A DNA stretch of 64,000 bases from assembly GCA_018262285.1 (NCBI GenBank), contig JAGTRX010000005.1, forward strand, positions 1 through 64,000, in the 5' to 3' direction. The translations under genes were made by a program, and so were the position numbers. This document shows positions 38,132-48,651 of this stretch, piece by piece (the stretch's first letter is position 1; the number at the start of each line of letters is the position of its first letter). The notes beneath the pieces were generated by a model, which saw only the letters and a list, made by a program, of their open reading frames with translations, had not been told where the DNA came from and did not search any database. The stretch comes from Pseudomonadota bacterium. GTDB lineage: Bacteria > Pseudomonadota > Gammaproteobacteria > Burkholderiales > Rhodocyclaceae.

Positions 38132-40171
38132 CTAAATCTTGAATTTCCCGACCGTCTCCCGCACTTCGCGCGTCAATTTTTCCAGACTTTCAGCCGACTG
38201 CAGCGACTGCTGGGCGGCATGACTGCTTTCTTCGGCCACATGCGCAACGCGCTCGGTCTGGTTGGCCATGTTCTGGCTGGCCGAACTCGATTCCGCCAAA
38301 GAATCTGTGATCTGGCGCACCACTTCGACCACGCGCTCCGAACCGGCGCGAATATCGCTTATGGCCGACCCCGCCTGCATTGCCAAAGCAGCGCCGCGTT
38401 CAACCTGAGCCACCGCCTCGGACATAGCATTGACGGCCTGATCGGCGCGCTGCTGGATGGAACCCGTCACACTGGCAATCTCGGACGTCGCCTGCGTCGT
38501 GCGCTCGGCCAGCTTGCGCACTTCGTCAGCCACAACGGCAAAACCGCGCCCGGCTTCACCGGCTCGCGCTGCCTCGATAGCGGCATTCAAAGCCAGCAAG
38601 TTGGTCTGCTCGGCCACCCCCTTGATCACCGAAACAATGCCAGAAATCTGCCGCGACTCATCTCCCAGCGCAGTAATTGCGGAAGATGTATTACGCACCT
38701 TGTCAGCAATGGCGTCCATTTCACTGGTGGCATCGAGAATGGTCTTGCCGCCTTCCTGCGAACGTTGGCCGGCGTCACGCGAAAGCGTCGCCGCCTCATT
38801 GGCGCTATCGGAAATCTGGTTGATACCAACACTTAATTCCTCAACCGAAGCGGCCATGTCGCTGGCCGAATCGCTCGCCAAACCGGAATTCTTGGCCGTG
38901 TCGCGTGCCGCTGACATCAAACTGCGCGCCGCTTCATCAACCCGGTTAACACTGCCCAGAATCTGGCCGAAAGTGCCGCGCAAAGCCTTCAACAAGCGCA
39001 GCACCGCTTCCGTCGTCTGACCAACTTCATCGTCACCATGCGCCGGCGCCTGTTTGGTGAAATCGTGTGTGCGCTCGATTTCGTTACAAAAGCCCTGCAG
39101 CTCCGCCAGCGGATGGGCAACCAAGCGCTTGACCGTGACCACGATAATGAGGGGCAAAACAACCAACATAATCAGCCCCGCCGCCAACATGACCCACTCC
39201 ACTGCCGTCACCCCCCGGGAAATCTCGGCGCTATCGGCGCGGCTGGCAATCAGCCAGTTGAATTCTGGAAACACGTCGTAACTCGCCACAATCAAGGGTG
39301 CCGACGAAGAGCCCTCGATCTTCCATTGATAGCGGATTTCCCCCGTCTTCTTTTCCAGCATTTCCCTGAAGGGGTACTTGCCTTGCGCATCCTGAAGCTC
39401 CAAAGAATTCTTGCCTTCCCGGGTTGGATGGACAAGATAAAAACCGTATTTCTCTTTGTCCGCCGCATTGGCGTTGATGACGAAAACGTAGCCGGTTTCA
39501 CCGAGCTTGAGCTGTTTAAGGCGTTCCTTGAACTTGATCAGGGCATCCGTAAAATCAACCCCGATGAACAGCACGCCAATCACCTTGTTACCATCCTTGA
39601 TCGGCTGGTATTTAGTGTAGTAATCGCGCCCGAAAAGCCTCGCCGGACCTTGATAACCCTCACCGGCCAGCAATTTGGCGTAAGCCGGATGTTTCTGATC
39701 CAGCGCGGTTCCGAATGCACGGCTGCCATCTTCCTTTTTCAGCGAAGTCGCCACCCGGATAAAATCTTTGCCATCGCGCACAAAAACTGTTGCCACTGTT
39801 TTGGTCTGGCTGAAAAAACGGTCGAGATAGACATGATCCTGATTGATCAGACGCGCACCGTTATACAGGGAAGGCACCGTATGATTGCCGATACGCATGG
39901 TGGCCGCCTCATCGAGCCGAAAGCGCTCAGGGTAGCCAAGACTCATGGCTCCGAGCAGGCGATCGGCCGTACTCGCCAGTTCATCAGCAAACACCTGCAC
40001 CGTACTCATCACCTGTTTGGTCGTTGTGGCCGAAACAGCTGACGCCGCTGCATCCTCATATCGGTTGCCTATCGTTTTGACCGCCACTCCGGCAATCAAA
40101 AACGCTACAAAAATGGCCAGCACCAGTACCAAAACCAGTTTCTGACCAATACGAAGACTACTGATCTTCAT
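38132..40171 (-). CDS. methyl-accepting chemotaxis protein with Cache sensor
   Basis: 679 aa from ATG 40171, GAAGGA eight bases upstream. Transmembrane helix ([20 protein letters not shown]), a periplasmic Cache-type sensor (about 40-315; [39 protein letters not shown]), a second helix ([19 protein letters not shown]), HAMP and the signalling hairpin with [20 protein letters not shown] near 530. No C-terminal NWETF-type CheR/CheB docking peptide. Ligand unknown. No che genes nearby. Confidence 0.93.
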   Translation of the reverse strand: MKISSLRIGQKLVLVLVLAIFVAFLIAGVAVKTIGNRYEDAAASAVSATTTKQVMSTVQVFADELASTADRLLGAMSLGYPERFRLDEAATMRIGNHTVPSLYNGARLINQDHVYLDRFFSQTKTVATVFVRDGKDFIRVATSLKKEDGSRAFGTALDQKHPAYAKLLAGEGYQGPARLFGRDYYTKYQPIKDGNKVIGVLFIGVDFTDALIKFKERLKQLKLGETGYVFVINANAADKEKYGFYLVHPTREGKNSLELQDAQGKYPFREMLEKKTGEIRYQWKIEGSSSAPLIVASYDVFPEFNWLIASRADSAEISRGVTAVEWVMLAAGLIMLVVLPLIIVVTVKRLVAHPLAELQGFCNEIERTHDFTKQAPAHGDDEVGQTTEAVLRLLKALRGTFGQILGSVNRVDEAARSLMSAARDTAKNSGLASDSASDMAASVEELSVGINQISDSANEAATLSRDAGQRSQEGGKTILDATSEMDAIADKVRNTSSAITALGDESRQISGIVSVIKGVAEQTNLLALNAAIEAARAGEAGRGFAVVADEVRKLAERTTQATSEIASVTGSIQQRADQAVNAMSEAVAQVERGAALAMQAGSAISDIRAGSERVVEVVRQITDSLAESSSASQNMANQTERVAHVAEESSHAAQQSLQSAESLEKLTREVRETVGKFKI

Positions 40172-40304
40172 GACTAATTCCTTCTTTTCATTTCCAAGTT
40201 GTGAAGCAGCAATACGGAGCGCTGAAATCATAATCCTTTTCGCCCGCTATAGAGTGGGCTGGCTCGTTATAATCGGCATCCTTGCGCTGTTTTGATGATT
40301 TTGC

Positions 40305-43300
40305 ATGCCCACCTGCCCCAATTTTTCATTTTCGTCTGCTCTACCCAAACCCGCTCACCGGCTTGACCTCGATGTCCCCGCCGGTTCAGCCGAGGCGCTG
40401 GCATTGGCGCAACTAGCTGAACATCAACGCACATTGGCAGTCGTGACGGCCAACGCCGCCGATGCCGCCCGTCTGCTTGAGGAAATCCCCTGGTTCGCCC
40501 CCGAGCTGCGCGTGCGCCTGCTGCCAGACTGGGAAACCCTGCCCTACGACCATTTTTCACCGCATCACGATCTGGTTTCGGAACGTCTCGCCACCCTATG
40601 GGCGGCCTTGCAAGGTGAAGTCGACATTTTGCTGGTTCCCGCTTCCACCGCTGTTTACCGGCTAACCCCACCGGCTTTTCTGGCCGCCTATACTTTCGCT
40701 TTCAGGAAGGGCGAAAAACTCGAAGCCGAGAAATTCCGCTCCCAGGTCACGCTGGCGGGTTACAACCATGTCACACAAGTAGTTTCGCCGGGCGAATATT
40801 CGATTCGCGGCGGCCTGATTGATCTCTATCCGATGGGATCGGCACTACCCTACCGCATCGACCTGTTCGACGACGAAATCGACAGCATCAAGAGTTTCGA
40901 CCCGGACAACCAACGCACCCTTTACCCGGTTTCCGAAATTTGCCTGTTGCCAGCCCGCGAATTCCCGATGGACGACAAGGGCCGCACCCATTTTCGCCAG
41001 CGCTTCCGCGAAGTGTTTGAAGGCGACCCGGCCAAATCGGGCATTTACAAGGACATCTCCAGCAGTATCGCCCCGGCCGGCATCGAATACTGGCTGCCAC
41101 TCTTCTTCGATGAAACCGCCAGTCTTTTCGACTATCTACCCAAGGATGCCTTGCTCATCCTGCAAGGCGACGTGCCCACCGCTATCGCCAATTTCTGGCG
41201 CGATACCCATTCGCGCTACAACCTGCTTTCCGGCGAGAAAAACCGCCCCCTCCTGCCACCTGCCGAACTGTTTCTCAGTGATGAAGACTTCTTTCTGGCC
41301 GCCAAGGCGTATGGCAGATTGGAAATAGGGGACAGATCACGGTTTTCCGGGGAAAACCGTGATCTGTCCCCTATTTCACCGTTGCCGCCTCTGGCCATCG
41401 ACCGCCGCGCTGAAGACCCGCTCTCGGCACTCAAATCTTTTATCGCCCAATTTCCCGGCCGCGTATTGCTGCATGCCGAATCGCCAGGTCGGCGCGAAAC
41501 TTTGAATGCACTGCTGATCGAACACGGCCTGAAGCCTGAAAATATTGCAAATTTCGCTGAATTTATCGCTTCCGACGCCAAACTCGGTCTGACCATTTCC
41601 CCCCTGCACGGCGGTTTTCAACTTCTCACTGCGCTCGCCCTCATCACCGAAAGCGAACTCTACGCCGGCATTCCCCGCCGCAGCCGGCGCGAAGCCCAGC
41701 GCAAGGCCGGGTTCGATAACTGGCTGAAAGACCTGACCGAACTCAAGGTCGGCGACCCGGTGGTGCACGAAAACCACGGCATCGGCCGTTATCGTGGCCT
41801 GATCCACATGGATCTCGGCGATGGTCCGATGGAATTCCTCGAACTGCATTACGCCAATGACGCCAAGCTCTTCGTGCCGGTGTCGCAACTGCACGTCATT
41901 TCGCGCTATTCCGGCGCCGACCCGGAAACCGCGCCGCTGCATACCCTCGGCTCCGGCCAATGGGAAAAGGCCAAAAAGAAAGCCGCCGAACAGGCGCGCG
42001 ACACCGCCGCCGAACTGCTCGCCCTTTATGCCATTCGCGCCGCCCGCCAGGGCCATGCCTTCGCCTTCAAGGAAAGTGACTACGACAACTTTGCCGACGG
42101 CTTCGGCTTCGAGGAAACGGCCGATCAGGCACAGGCCATCGCAGCGGTCATTGACGACATGCGATCGGGCAAACCGATGGATCGACTCGTCTGTGGCGAT
42201 GTCGGCTTCGGCAAAACGGAAGTCGCCTTGCGTGCCGCCTTCTGTGCCGTCGCCGGCGGCAAGCAGGTGGCTGTGCTGTGCCCGACCACCCTGCTCTGCG
42301 AACAGCATTTCCAGACTTTCTCCGATCGTTTTGCCGATTGGCCCATCAGAATTGCCGAACTTTCGCGCTTCAAGACCGCCAAGGAATCGGCGCAAGCGTT
42401 AGAGGAAATGGCCGACGGCAAACTCGACATCGTCATCGGCACCCACAAGCTGATCGGCAAGGACGTAAAATTTTCGCACCTTGGCCTCGTCATCATCGAC
42501 GAGGAACACCGCTTCGGCGTGCGCCAGAAGGAGGCGCTGAAATCACTACGCGCTGAGGTCGACGTTTTGACCCTCACCGCCACGCCCATCCCGCGCACGC
42601 TGGCGATGAGCATGGAAGGCATCCGCGATTTTTCGGTGATCGCCACCGCCCCGCAAAAACGCCTCGCCATCAAGACCTTCGTCAGCAAATTTTCCGACGG
42701 CATCATCCGTGAAGCCGTGTTGCGCGAACTCAAACGCGGCGGCCAGGTTTATTTCCTGCACAACGAGGTCGACACCATCGAAAACATGCGGGAAAAGCTG
42801 GAAAAGCTGGTGCCGGAAGCGCGCATCGTCGTCGGCCACGGCCAGATGAACGAACGCGAACTCGAACGCGTCATGCGCGATTTCACCGGCCAGCGCGCCA
42901 ACCTGCTTTTGTGCACCACCATTATCGAAACCGGCATTGACAACCCGCATGCCAACACCATCCTGATCAACCGTTCCGAGAAATTCGGCTTGGCGCAATT
43001 GCACCAGTTGCGCGGCCGCGTCGGTCGCTCGCACCATCAGGCCTACGCCTACCTGCTGGTGCAGGATGAAAAAGCGATGACCAAGCAGGCGCGCCAACGA
43101 CTCGAAGCCATCCAGCACATGGAAGAACTCGGCTCCGGCTTCTACCTCGCCATGCACGACCTAGAAATTCGCGGTGCCGGCGAGGTGCTGGGCGAAAGCC
43201 AGTCAGGCGAAATGCAGGAGATCGGTTTCAACCTTTACAGCGACATGCTCAACCGCGCCGTCGCCGCTCTGAAACTGGGCAAGGAACCCGATTTGACGCA

Positions 43301-43748
43301 GCCGCTCCGGCTCGACAGCGAGATCAACCTGCACACGCCCGCCCTGCTGCCGAACGCCTATTGCCCGGATGTGCACGAACGCCTGACCCTCTACAAGCGG
43401 CTGGCCAACTGCAGCGACGACGACGAAATCAGCGCCTTGCAGGAAGAACTGATTGACCGCTTTGGTGACCTGCCGCCGCAAGGCGCCTCGCTCATCGCCT
43501 CGCATCGCTTGCGCCTGCTGGCCAAACCCCTCGGCGTACAGAAACTCGATGCCAGCAGCGACCAGATTGTCCTGCAATTCATCCCCAATCCACCCATCGA
43601 GCCAATGAACATCATCAACCTGATCCAGAAAAACCGCAGCTACAAGCTGGCCGGACAGGACAAACTGGCGCTGGTTCGCCATTCACCGACGCTCGGCGAC
43701 AAGGTGGCAAATATCAAGGAAATGATCCGCGCTTTGACAGCCAAATAG
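40305..43748 (+). CDS. mfd: transcription-repair coupling factor
   Basis: 1147 aa, usual length. Mfd removes RNA polymerase stalled at DNA damage and recruits UvrA. UvrB-like N-terminal domains, the RNA-polymerase-interacting domain (VGDPVVHENHGIGRYRGL) and the RecG-like motor are visible: Walker A CGDVGFGKTEVALRAAF near 631, DEEHRFG near 732, HQLRGRVGRSHHQAYAY later, and a C-terminal regulatory domain. Odd: a 56-bp perfect-arm palindrome lies inside the N-terminal part and is translated in frame as about 19 residues (near 339-357). The family has variable linkers there, so function may be kept. Confidence 0.97.
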   Translation: MPTCPNFSFSSALPKPAHRLDLDVPAGSAEALALAQLAEHQRTLAVVTANAADAARLLEEIPWFAPELRVRLLPDWETLPYDHFSPHHDLVSERLATLWAALQGEVDILLVPASTAVYRLTPPAFLAAYTFAFRKGEKLEAEKFRSQVTLAGYNHVTQVVSPGEYSIRGGLIDLYPMGSALPYRIDLFDDEIDSIKSFDPDNQRTLYPVSEICLLPAREFPMDDKGRTHFRQRFREVFEGDPAKSGIYKDISSSIAPAGIEYWLPLFFDETASLFDYLPKDALLILQGDVPTAIANFWRDTHSRYNLLSGEKNRPLLPPAELFLSDEDFFLAAKAYGRLEIGDRSRFSGENRDLSPISPLPPLAIDRRAEDPLSALKSFIAQFPGRVLLHAESPGRRETLNALLIEHGLKPENIANFAEFIASDAKLGLTISPLHGGFQLLTALALITESELYAGIPRRSRREAQRKAGFDNWLKDLTELKVGDPVVHENHGIGRYRGLIHMDLGDGPMEFLELHYANDAKLFVPVSQLHVISRYSGADPETAPLHTLGSGQWEKAKKKAAEQARDTAAELLALYAIRAARQGHAFAFKESDYDNFADGFGFEETADQAQAIAAVIDDMRSGKPMDRLVCGDVGFGKTEVALRAAFCAVAGGKQVAVLCPTTLLCEQHFQTFSDRFADWPIRIAELSRFKTAKESAQALEEMADGKLDIVIGTHKLIGKDVKFSHLGLVIIDEEHRFGVRQKEALKSLRAEVDVLTLTATPIPRTLAMSMEGIRDFSVIATAPQKRLAIKTFVSKFSDGIIREAVLRELKRGGQVYFLHNEVDTIENMREKLEKLVPEARIVVGHGQMNERELERVMRDFTGQRANLLLCTTIIETGIDNPHANTILINRSEKFGLAQLHQLRGRVGRSHHQAYAYLLVQDEKAMTKQARQRLEAIQHMEELGSGFYLAMHDLEIRGAGEVLGESQSGEMQEIGFNLYSDMLNRAVAALKLGKEPDLTQPLRLDSEINLHTPALLPNAYCPDVHERLTLYKRLANCSDDDEISALQEELIDRFGDLPPQGASLIASHRLRLLAKPLGVQKLDASSDQIVLQFIPNPPIEPMNIINLIQKNRSYKLAGQDKLALVRHSPTLGDKVANIKEMIRALTAK
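41322..41377. repeat. 56-bp REP-like palindrome inside mfd
   Basis: Arms of 27 bp (gaaataggggacagatcacg... and its exact complement) around a GG centre, fully inside the coding frame. The ggggacagatcacggtttt type recalls palindromes associated with REP/RAYT-type transposases. I found no other full copy in this window and no transposase. Confidence 0.85.
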
Positions 43749-43758
43749 GCAAAGCTCG

Positions 43759-45075
43759 TTATCTCTCTCCAGACAGCACCAGCGTTACCATCAGGCCGCC
43801 TTCCGGGCGATTCTCGATCAGCAATTCGCCGTGATGCTGTCGGACAATACGCTCGACAATAGCCAGTCCCAGGCCAGATCCCGGCTTGCCACCGCGCGCC
43901 GCCTCCAGACGGACGAAAGGTTGACGGATGCGTGCCAGTTGATCCTCCGGAATGCCCGGCCCCTGGTCGAGTACGGCAATCTGTATGGTATTGCCGCGCT
44001 GCTGTGTGCGCAGAATGACATTCCCGCGATCTTCGGGGCTGTAGCGCAGCGCATTATCAATCAGATTGGCGATTGCACGCCGCAAGGCGACCGGCCGGCA
44101 CAACAAGGGCGACACCCCCGAGAGTTCCAGTTGCACCTTGCCAGCAGCCGTCGCCACGACGTCGCGCGCCATTTCGTTGATGTCGCACAGCGAGACGGCT
44201 TCGTCATCGCCCTGGCGGGCAAAGTCGATGAACTGGCCGACAATGGCATCAGCCACGGCAATATTGCGGATCATGCCGGCGATCAATTCCGCGTCCGGCT
44301 TGTCGTCATTGGCCATAATTTCTGCCGCCAGACGCAACTTGGCCAGCGGCGTGCGCAAATCATGTGAAACGCCAGCCAGCATCAAAGCACGGTCGCGGTC
44401 TGCAGTCTCCAGATCGGCCGACATCTGGTTGAAACTGGCAGCGAGTTGGGCAATCTCAACCGGTGCTTCTGGAATATCCACCGGCGCCTGCTGGCCACTC
44501 CCCACCTTTGCCGCAGCTTCGGCGAGCAGGCGCAGGGGCCAGTTGATGCGGCGCTGGATCAGTATGGCGCCGAACAGCGCGACCAGCCCGGTCACCAGCA
44601 TCACCCCGAGAAACGAAAGTCCCCGGTTGGAAAAAAGCGTGCCGCTGTTCAGACCGAACCAGTAGGTTTGGCCCTCGATCTGCGTGCCGATCCACAGCCG
44701 CTGTTCCGGCGATTCCTGCCATTCCAGCCTGTATTGCGCGCCCAGATGCCCGGACAATTGCCGCAAAATGGCTTTGACCAGCGGGCGCCGCGTTTCTGCA
44801 ATAACTTGCGGTTTACCGCTCGCCACCAACACTCCGGATTTTTCCAGACCGTTCAAGTAGCCCTGCCTCTGCTCGGCCGTCATGTTCCGCAGTGCCGCAC
44901 TGAGCATCTCAGTGCGCACGGTAATCGATTCACCCATCGCTGCCAGGCGCTGTTCCCTGACAAATTGCCGCAGCACCAGCCCGACACCCAGTTCTGCCAC
45001 CAGAATCAGTGCCGCCATCAGCAGCAGATTGCGCCCGAACAGCGAGCGCGGCGTCAGCAAAGTCCAGATTTTCAT
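43759..45075 (-). CDS. envZ: EnvZ-like sensor histidine kinase
   Basis: 438 aa from ATG 45075 (GGAG six bases upstream; ATGA overlap with the regulator gene). Two transmembrane helices (LLLMAALILVAELGVGLVL; GVMLVTGLVALFGAILI) enclose a periplasmic sensor; then HAMP, HisKA with GVSHDLRTPLAKLRLA near 237 and HATPase with DQGPGIPEDQLARI and GSGLGLAIVERI. It phosphorylates the OmpR-like regulator encoded just upstream. The RTPL box and order match EnvZ; osmotic sensing itself is inferred from the family. Confidence 0.85.
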   Translation of the reverse strand: MKIWTLLTPRSLFGRNLLLMAALILVAELGVGLVLRQFVREQRLAAMGESITVRTEMLSAALRNMTAEQRQGYLNGLEKSGVLVASGKPQVIAETRRPLVKAILRQLSGHLGAQYRLEWQESPEQRLWIGTQIEGQTYWFGLNSGTLFSNRGLSFLGVMLVTGLVALFGAILIQRRINWPLRLLAEAAAKVGSGQQAPVDIPEAPVEIAQLAASFNQMSADLETADRDRALMLAGVSHDLRTPLAKLRLAAEIMANDDKPDAELIAGMIRNIAVADAIVGQFIDFARQGDDEAVSLCDINEMARDVVATAAGKVQLELSGVSPLLCRPVALRRAIANLIDNALRYSPEDRGNVILRTQQRGNTIQIAVLDQGPGIPEDQLARIRQPFVRLEAARGGKPGSGLGLAIVERIVRQHHGELLIENRPEGGLMVTLVLSGER

Positions 45076-45806
45076 GATTTCTCCCCATCCGGAACGAAGA
45101 CATAACCAGCACCCCACACCGTCTGGATGAAGCGCGGCTGGCTGGGGTCCTTTTCGATCACTCGGCGCAAACGCAAAATCTGCACATCGATGCTGCGTTC
45201 GGTAATCCCCTGCTCACGCGCCGCCTGACGGCCGTGCGCCAGTTCGATCAGGCGCTCGCGCCCCAAAGTCCGCCCGGGATTCGTGGCCAGCGCCCGCAGC
45301 AAAGCAAATTCGCCCGAAGTCAGCTCGATTTCCTGCGTCCCCTGCAGCAAACGGCGCGCCGAGCAATCCAGTGTGAAATCACCGAACTGCACCAATTCCT
45401 TGCCAGCACTAGTCGAGCCAGCGGCAAACATGGATTGCCGGCGCAGCATGGCGTGCAGGCGCGCCGCCAGTTCGCGCGGCTCAAAGGGCTTGGGCAGATA
45501 ATCGTCGGCGCCCATTTCCAGACCGATAATGCGGTCGATTGGATCGCCTTTCGCCGTCAGCATCATGATCGGAATGGTTTCGCCGCCAGCGCGCAAGCGG
45601 CGGCAAATGGAAAGTCCATCTTCGCCGGGCATCATCAAATCGAGCACCAGCACATCGAAGCTCTCGCGCGCCAGGGTCTTGTCCAGCTGCGGCGCATCAT
45701 TCACCGCCCGCACGACGAAGCCCTGACCGCTCAAATAGCGCTGCAACAAGGCGCGCATTTCGGCCTCGTCATCAAGGATCAGGATTTTCGGCGGGTTCGA
45801 CATCAT
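45072..45806 (-). CDS. ompR: OmpR-family response regulator
   Basis: 244 aa. Receiver with ILILDDEAEMRALLQRYL, phospho-acceptor in DVLVLDLMMPGEDGLS near residue 58 and KPFEPRELAARL; winged-helix DNA-binding domain (LTSGEFALLRALATNPGRTLGRERL; ERSIDVQILRLRRVIEKDPS). AGGAG precedes ATG 45806. Closest by eye to OmpR. First gene of the two-gene operon; 219 bp separate it from the divergent esterase gene. Confidence 0.88.
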   Translation of the reverse strand: MMSNPPKILILDDEAEMRALLQRYLSGQGFVVRAVNDAPQLDKTLARESFDVLVLDLMMPGEDGLSICRRLRAGGETIPIMMLTAKGDPIDRIIGLEMGADDYLPKPFEPRELAARLHAMLRRQSMFAAGSTSAGKELVQFGDFTLDCSARRLLQGTQEIELTSGEFALLRALATNPGRTLGRERLIELAHGRQAAREQGITERSIDVQILRLRRVIEKDPSQPRFIQTVWGAGYVFVPDGEKS

Positions 45807-46025
45807 TGCATCTCCTCTGCAGGCTCCATTGTGCCCGCATTGGTTTCAGCTTATCAGCCAACGCGCACCCACTCCCGGCAAAAATGTTGCAAACGATTAC
45901 AAAGGCGCATACCGGTAACAAACGCCAATCAACTCGCCTCCGGCACTTACAACTTGAACGCATTTTGGCTTCTAGACTTCAGCCATGAAACTCTCTCACA
46001 ACCCAACAACAACCTGGAGACCATC

Positions 46026-46934
46026 ATGAAATCAAGCACGCTGCTCTTTGCACTTCTGGCCGCAGCCATCCTGCCTGCGGCGCAGGCCGCCGATACCGAA
46101 TACAGCCTGGTTCATCAGAAGCATGTCCGCACCTATCTGCTGCATACGCCCGAGCAACCCTCCTCAACTCAGGCGCGCCCTCATGCCCGCCGGCCGCTGG
46201 TCATGGTGCTGCATGGCGGCGGCGGCAATGCCGAAAATGCGGCCAGAATGTCGGGCATGAGCGCCATCGCCGACCGCGAGGGTTTTCTGGTGGTCTATCC
46301 GAACGGATCGGGCAAGCTGCGTAACGCCCTGCTCACCTGGAACGCCGGCAACTGCTGCGGCAAGGCATTTGAGGAACAGGTCGACGACGTCGGTTTCCTT
46401 AATTCTGTGATCGACCACGTCGCCCAGCGCCATCCGGTCGACCCGCGCCGAATCTACGTCACCGGCATGTCAAACGGCGGCATGATGAGCTATCGTCTTG
46501 GCTGCGAAACGCCTGCCCGCTTTGCCGCCATCGCTCCGGTCGCCGGCGCCATGAATGTCGACTGCAAACCCGCCGTGCCGCTGTCAGTGATTGCCTTCCA
46601 CGGCACCGCCGACGAACACGTGCTTTACGCAGGCGGCGTCCCGACCAAGAGCCGGCTGGCCGGCTCCAGAGTCGACACGGCCGTTCGCGACACCATCAAA
46701 TTCTGGTCAACGCGCAATGCCTGCCACACCTATTCGCGGGAAATGATCCACGAGGTCAAGACGGAAATCTGGAATCAATGCCGCGCCGGCACGACGGTCG
46801 AACTGGTCACGCTGGAAGGCTTCGGCCATGCCTGGCCCGGTGGCGAAAAAGGTTCACTTCTCGGCGACGACCCGACCGCATCGATCAAGGCCAGCGAGGT
46901 CATGTGGCAATTCTTCAAGCAGCACAGCCACTAA
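46026..46934 (+). CDS. secreted LpqC/PHB-depolymerase-family esterase
   Basis: 302 aa from ATG 46026, signal peptide (STLLFALLAAAILPAAQAA). VMVLHGGGGNAENAARMSG forms the oxyanion region, nucleophile Ser in VTGMSNGGMMSYRL near residue 147, FHGTADEHV the Asp region and GFGHAWPGG the His. Members hydrolyse polyhydroxybutyrate, feruloyl or acetyl esters; the exact substrate cannot be told. Paired Cys suggest disulfides, in line with export. Divergent from ompR. Confidence 0.88.
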   Translation: MKSSTLLFALLAAAILPAAQAADTEYSLVHQKHVRTYLLHTPEQPSSTQARPHARRPLVMVLHGGGGNAENAARMSGMSAIADREGFLVVYPNGSGKLRNALLTWNAGNCCGKAFEEQVDDVGFLNSVIDHVAQRHPVDPRRIYVTGMSNGGMMSYRLGCETPARFAAIAPVAGAMNVDCKPAVPLSVIAFHGTADEHVLYAGGVPTKSRLAGSRVDTAVRDTIKFWSTRNACHTYSREMIHEVKTEIWNQCRAGTTVELVTLEGFGHAWPGGEKGSLLGDDPTASIKASEVMWQFFKQHSH

Positions 46935-46971
46935 TAGACCGGATCCATCATTCACTGACAGGGAGATTCAC

Positions 46972-47379
46972 ATGAAAGCACGCACTCTTTCCATTCTGGC
47001 CATTTGCACCGCCTCCCTCATCGCCGCAATTCCAGAGGCCGAAGCCAGCAGCTTTTCACGCAGCCGTACACGCGGCGGCACGTTCAAAACCGCTTCAGGC
47101 GCAACGGGAGAACGCACCGCCACCAACACCCGTAGTGCCGACGGCACGTTCAATCACCAAAGCAGCATGACCGCCATCGGCACCAAGGGCAACATCAAAA
47201 GTTCCGGCAGCATGACCAAGACTGCCGATGGCAACGTCAGTGGGCAACGCAATACCACCGCGACCGACGCCAACGGCAATACCTACAATGGCAGCACAAC
47301 CTACAACAAGACGGATGGTCTCCAGCACACCAGTAGCTGCACCAATGCCGCTGGCGAAACCATTGCCTGCAAGAAATAG
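46972..47379 (+). CDS. small secreted Thr/Gly/Asn-rich protein
   Basis: 135 aa from ATG 46972 behind GGGAG; signal peptide (LSILAICTASLIAAIPEAEA). The mature chain is low complexity with repeated phrases such as SGATGERTAT, KSSGSMTKTADGN and TATDANGNTYNGSTTYNKT, and ends with a Cys pair (SSCTNAAGETIACKK). This looks like a beta-strand repeat surface or matrix protein. No family recognised. It lies between two secreted esterase genes on the same strand, 37 bp after the first. Confidence 0.72.
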   Translation: MKARTLSILAICTASLIAAIPEAEASSFSRSRTRGGTFKTASGATGERTATNTRSADGTFNHQSSMTAIGTKGNIKSSGSMTKTADGNVSGQRNTTATDANGNTYNGSTTYNKTDGLQHTSSCTNAAGETIACKK

Positions 47380-47469
47380 GAATTGAGAATGTGACCGGCC
47401 AACGGTTCCGGTTGGCCAGTCGCGCCGATTATACTGATCGTTTCCTGTTGCCGTGTTGCCGAGGTTGTC

Positions 47470-48447
47470 ATGAATCATTCATCCGTTTTTAGCAAATGCC
47501 GCTCCGCTCTGCTGACCAGCCTTTGCCTCCTGAGTCTGATTCCCGTTTGCGAGGCCGTGCAGGCGCAGGAAACGCAAGTCGGCGAGCAACCGCGTCAGGG
47601 GGGTTTCCGCAACCGCCTCCGAGAACGCCTGCAAGCCCACAGGCAGGGCGACAAAACAACCAGGGCGCCAAGTCATGCCGATCTCGCCTACGGCTCTGAT
47701 CCCTTGCAACGCATGGACGTTTATCTGCCCGAGAAGAAGATCGACAATGCACCGATTCTGGTCATGGTGCACGGCGGCGGTTGGCGGCGCGGCGACAAAA
47801 GGCTGGGGGCCGCCCTGCAGAACAAACTACCGTATTACAGCAGCAAAGGTTTCGCGCTGATTTCGCTCAATTACCGGCTGGTGCCGCAAGTCACACCAGT
47901 TGATCAGGCGCACGACATCGCCAAGGCTCTGGGCTTCATTCAGGGCAATGCCGAAAAATGGGGTGCCGACAAAACCAAAGTGGTGCTGATGGGTCATTCA
48001 GCCGGAGCCCACTTGGTGACGCTGGTGACCGCCGATGCTCGCCAGAACTTTGCCAAGAATAACCTGCCCTGGCTCGGCACCATTTCACTGGACGGTGCTG
48101 CTGTCGATGTCGAAAGATCAATGCGCGAGGACGGATCCCGACCTTTGCTCGGCAACATTTACAACACTGCTTTCGGCAGCGATCCGGCGCTGTGGAAAGC
48201 CGCCTCGCCGATGGCGCAATTGCGCTCCGGTGCCGCGCCAATGCTGATCGTCTGCTCAACAACGCGTCCCGACAAACCCTGCAAACAAACCGATGATTTC
48301 GTCGCCAAAGCAAAACAAATGGGCGTACGCGCCAGCACCTTGCCGGTCGCAATGTCGCACGGCGAAATCAATGCCGATGTCGGATTGGACAACAACCTCA
48401 CACGCGCCATCGACCAGTTCATGGTCAGCCTTGGGCTGAAACTATGA
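47470..48447 (+). CDS. secreted alpha/beta hydrolase, esterase/lipase type
   Basis: 325 aa. Signal peptide ends around PVCEAVQAQ; a basic linker follows. VMVHGGGWRRGDK (HGGG oxyanion motif near residue 101), nucleophile Ser in LMGHSAGAHLVTLV near 176, and a C-terminal MSHGEINADVG with the likely catalytic His. The HSL/BD-FAE-like pattern suggests a short-chain or feruloyl esterase. The 3' end is partly duplicated at 50170-50246, on the far side of the next gene. Confidence 0.85.
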   Translation: MNHSSVFSKCRSALLTSLCLLSLIPVCEAVQAQETQVGEQPRQGGFRNRLRERLQAHRQGDKTTRAPSHADLAYGSDPLQRMDVYLPEKKIDNAPILVMVHGGGWRRGDKRLGAALQNKLPYYSSKGFALISLNYRLVPQVTPVDQAHDIAKALGFIQGNAEKWGADKTKVVLMGHSAGAHLVTLVTADARQNFAKNNLPWLGTISLDGAAVDVERSMREDGSRPLLGNIYNTAFGSDPALWKAASPMAQLRSGAAPMLIVCSTTRPDKPCKQTDDFVAKAKQMGVRASTLPVAMSHGEINADVGLDNNLTRAIDQFMVSLGLKL

Positions 48448-48651
48448 TCTTGATTAGAAAGACAACTAACGATCCAAGGCAATCAGTCGGGGTAAGTTGC
48501 GCCAACGTCTGCAAAGCATCGGCTGCGGACATTATGTTTTAGGAATCCCGACGGCCAGCAGTTAGAATGACTACTATACGATATGAGTTGTGCACTATGT
48601 CCAAGCCAGCATGGTTTGGCTCGTCGAAGGCTGTCATCGGGATGATAGGTA

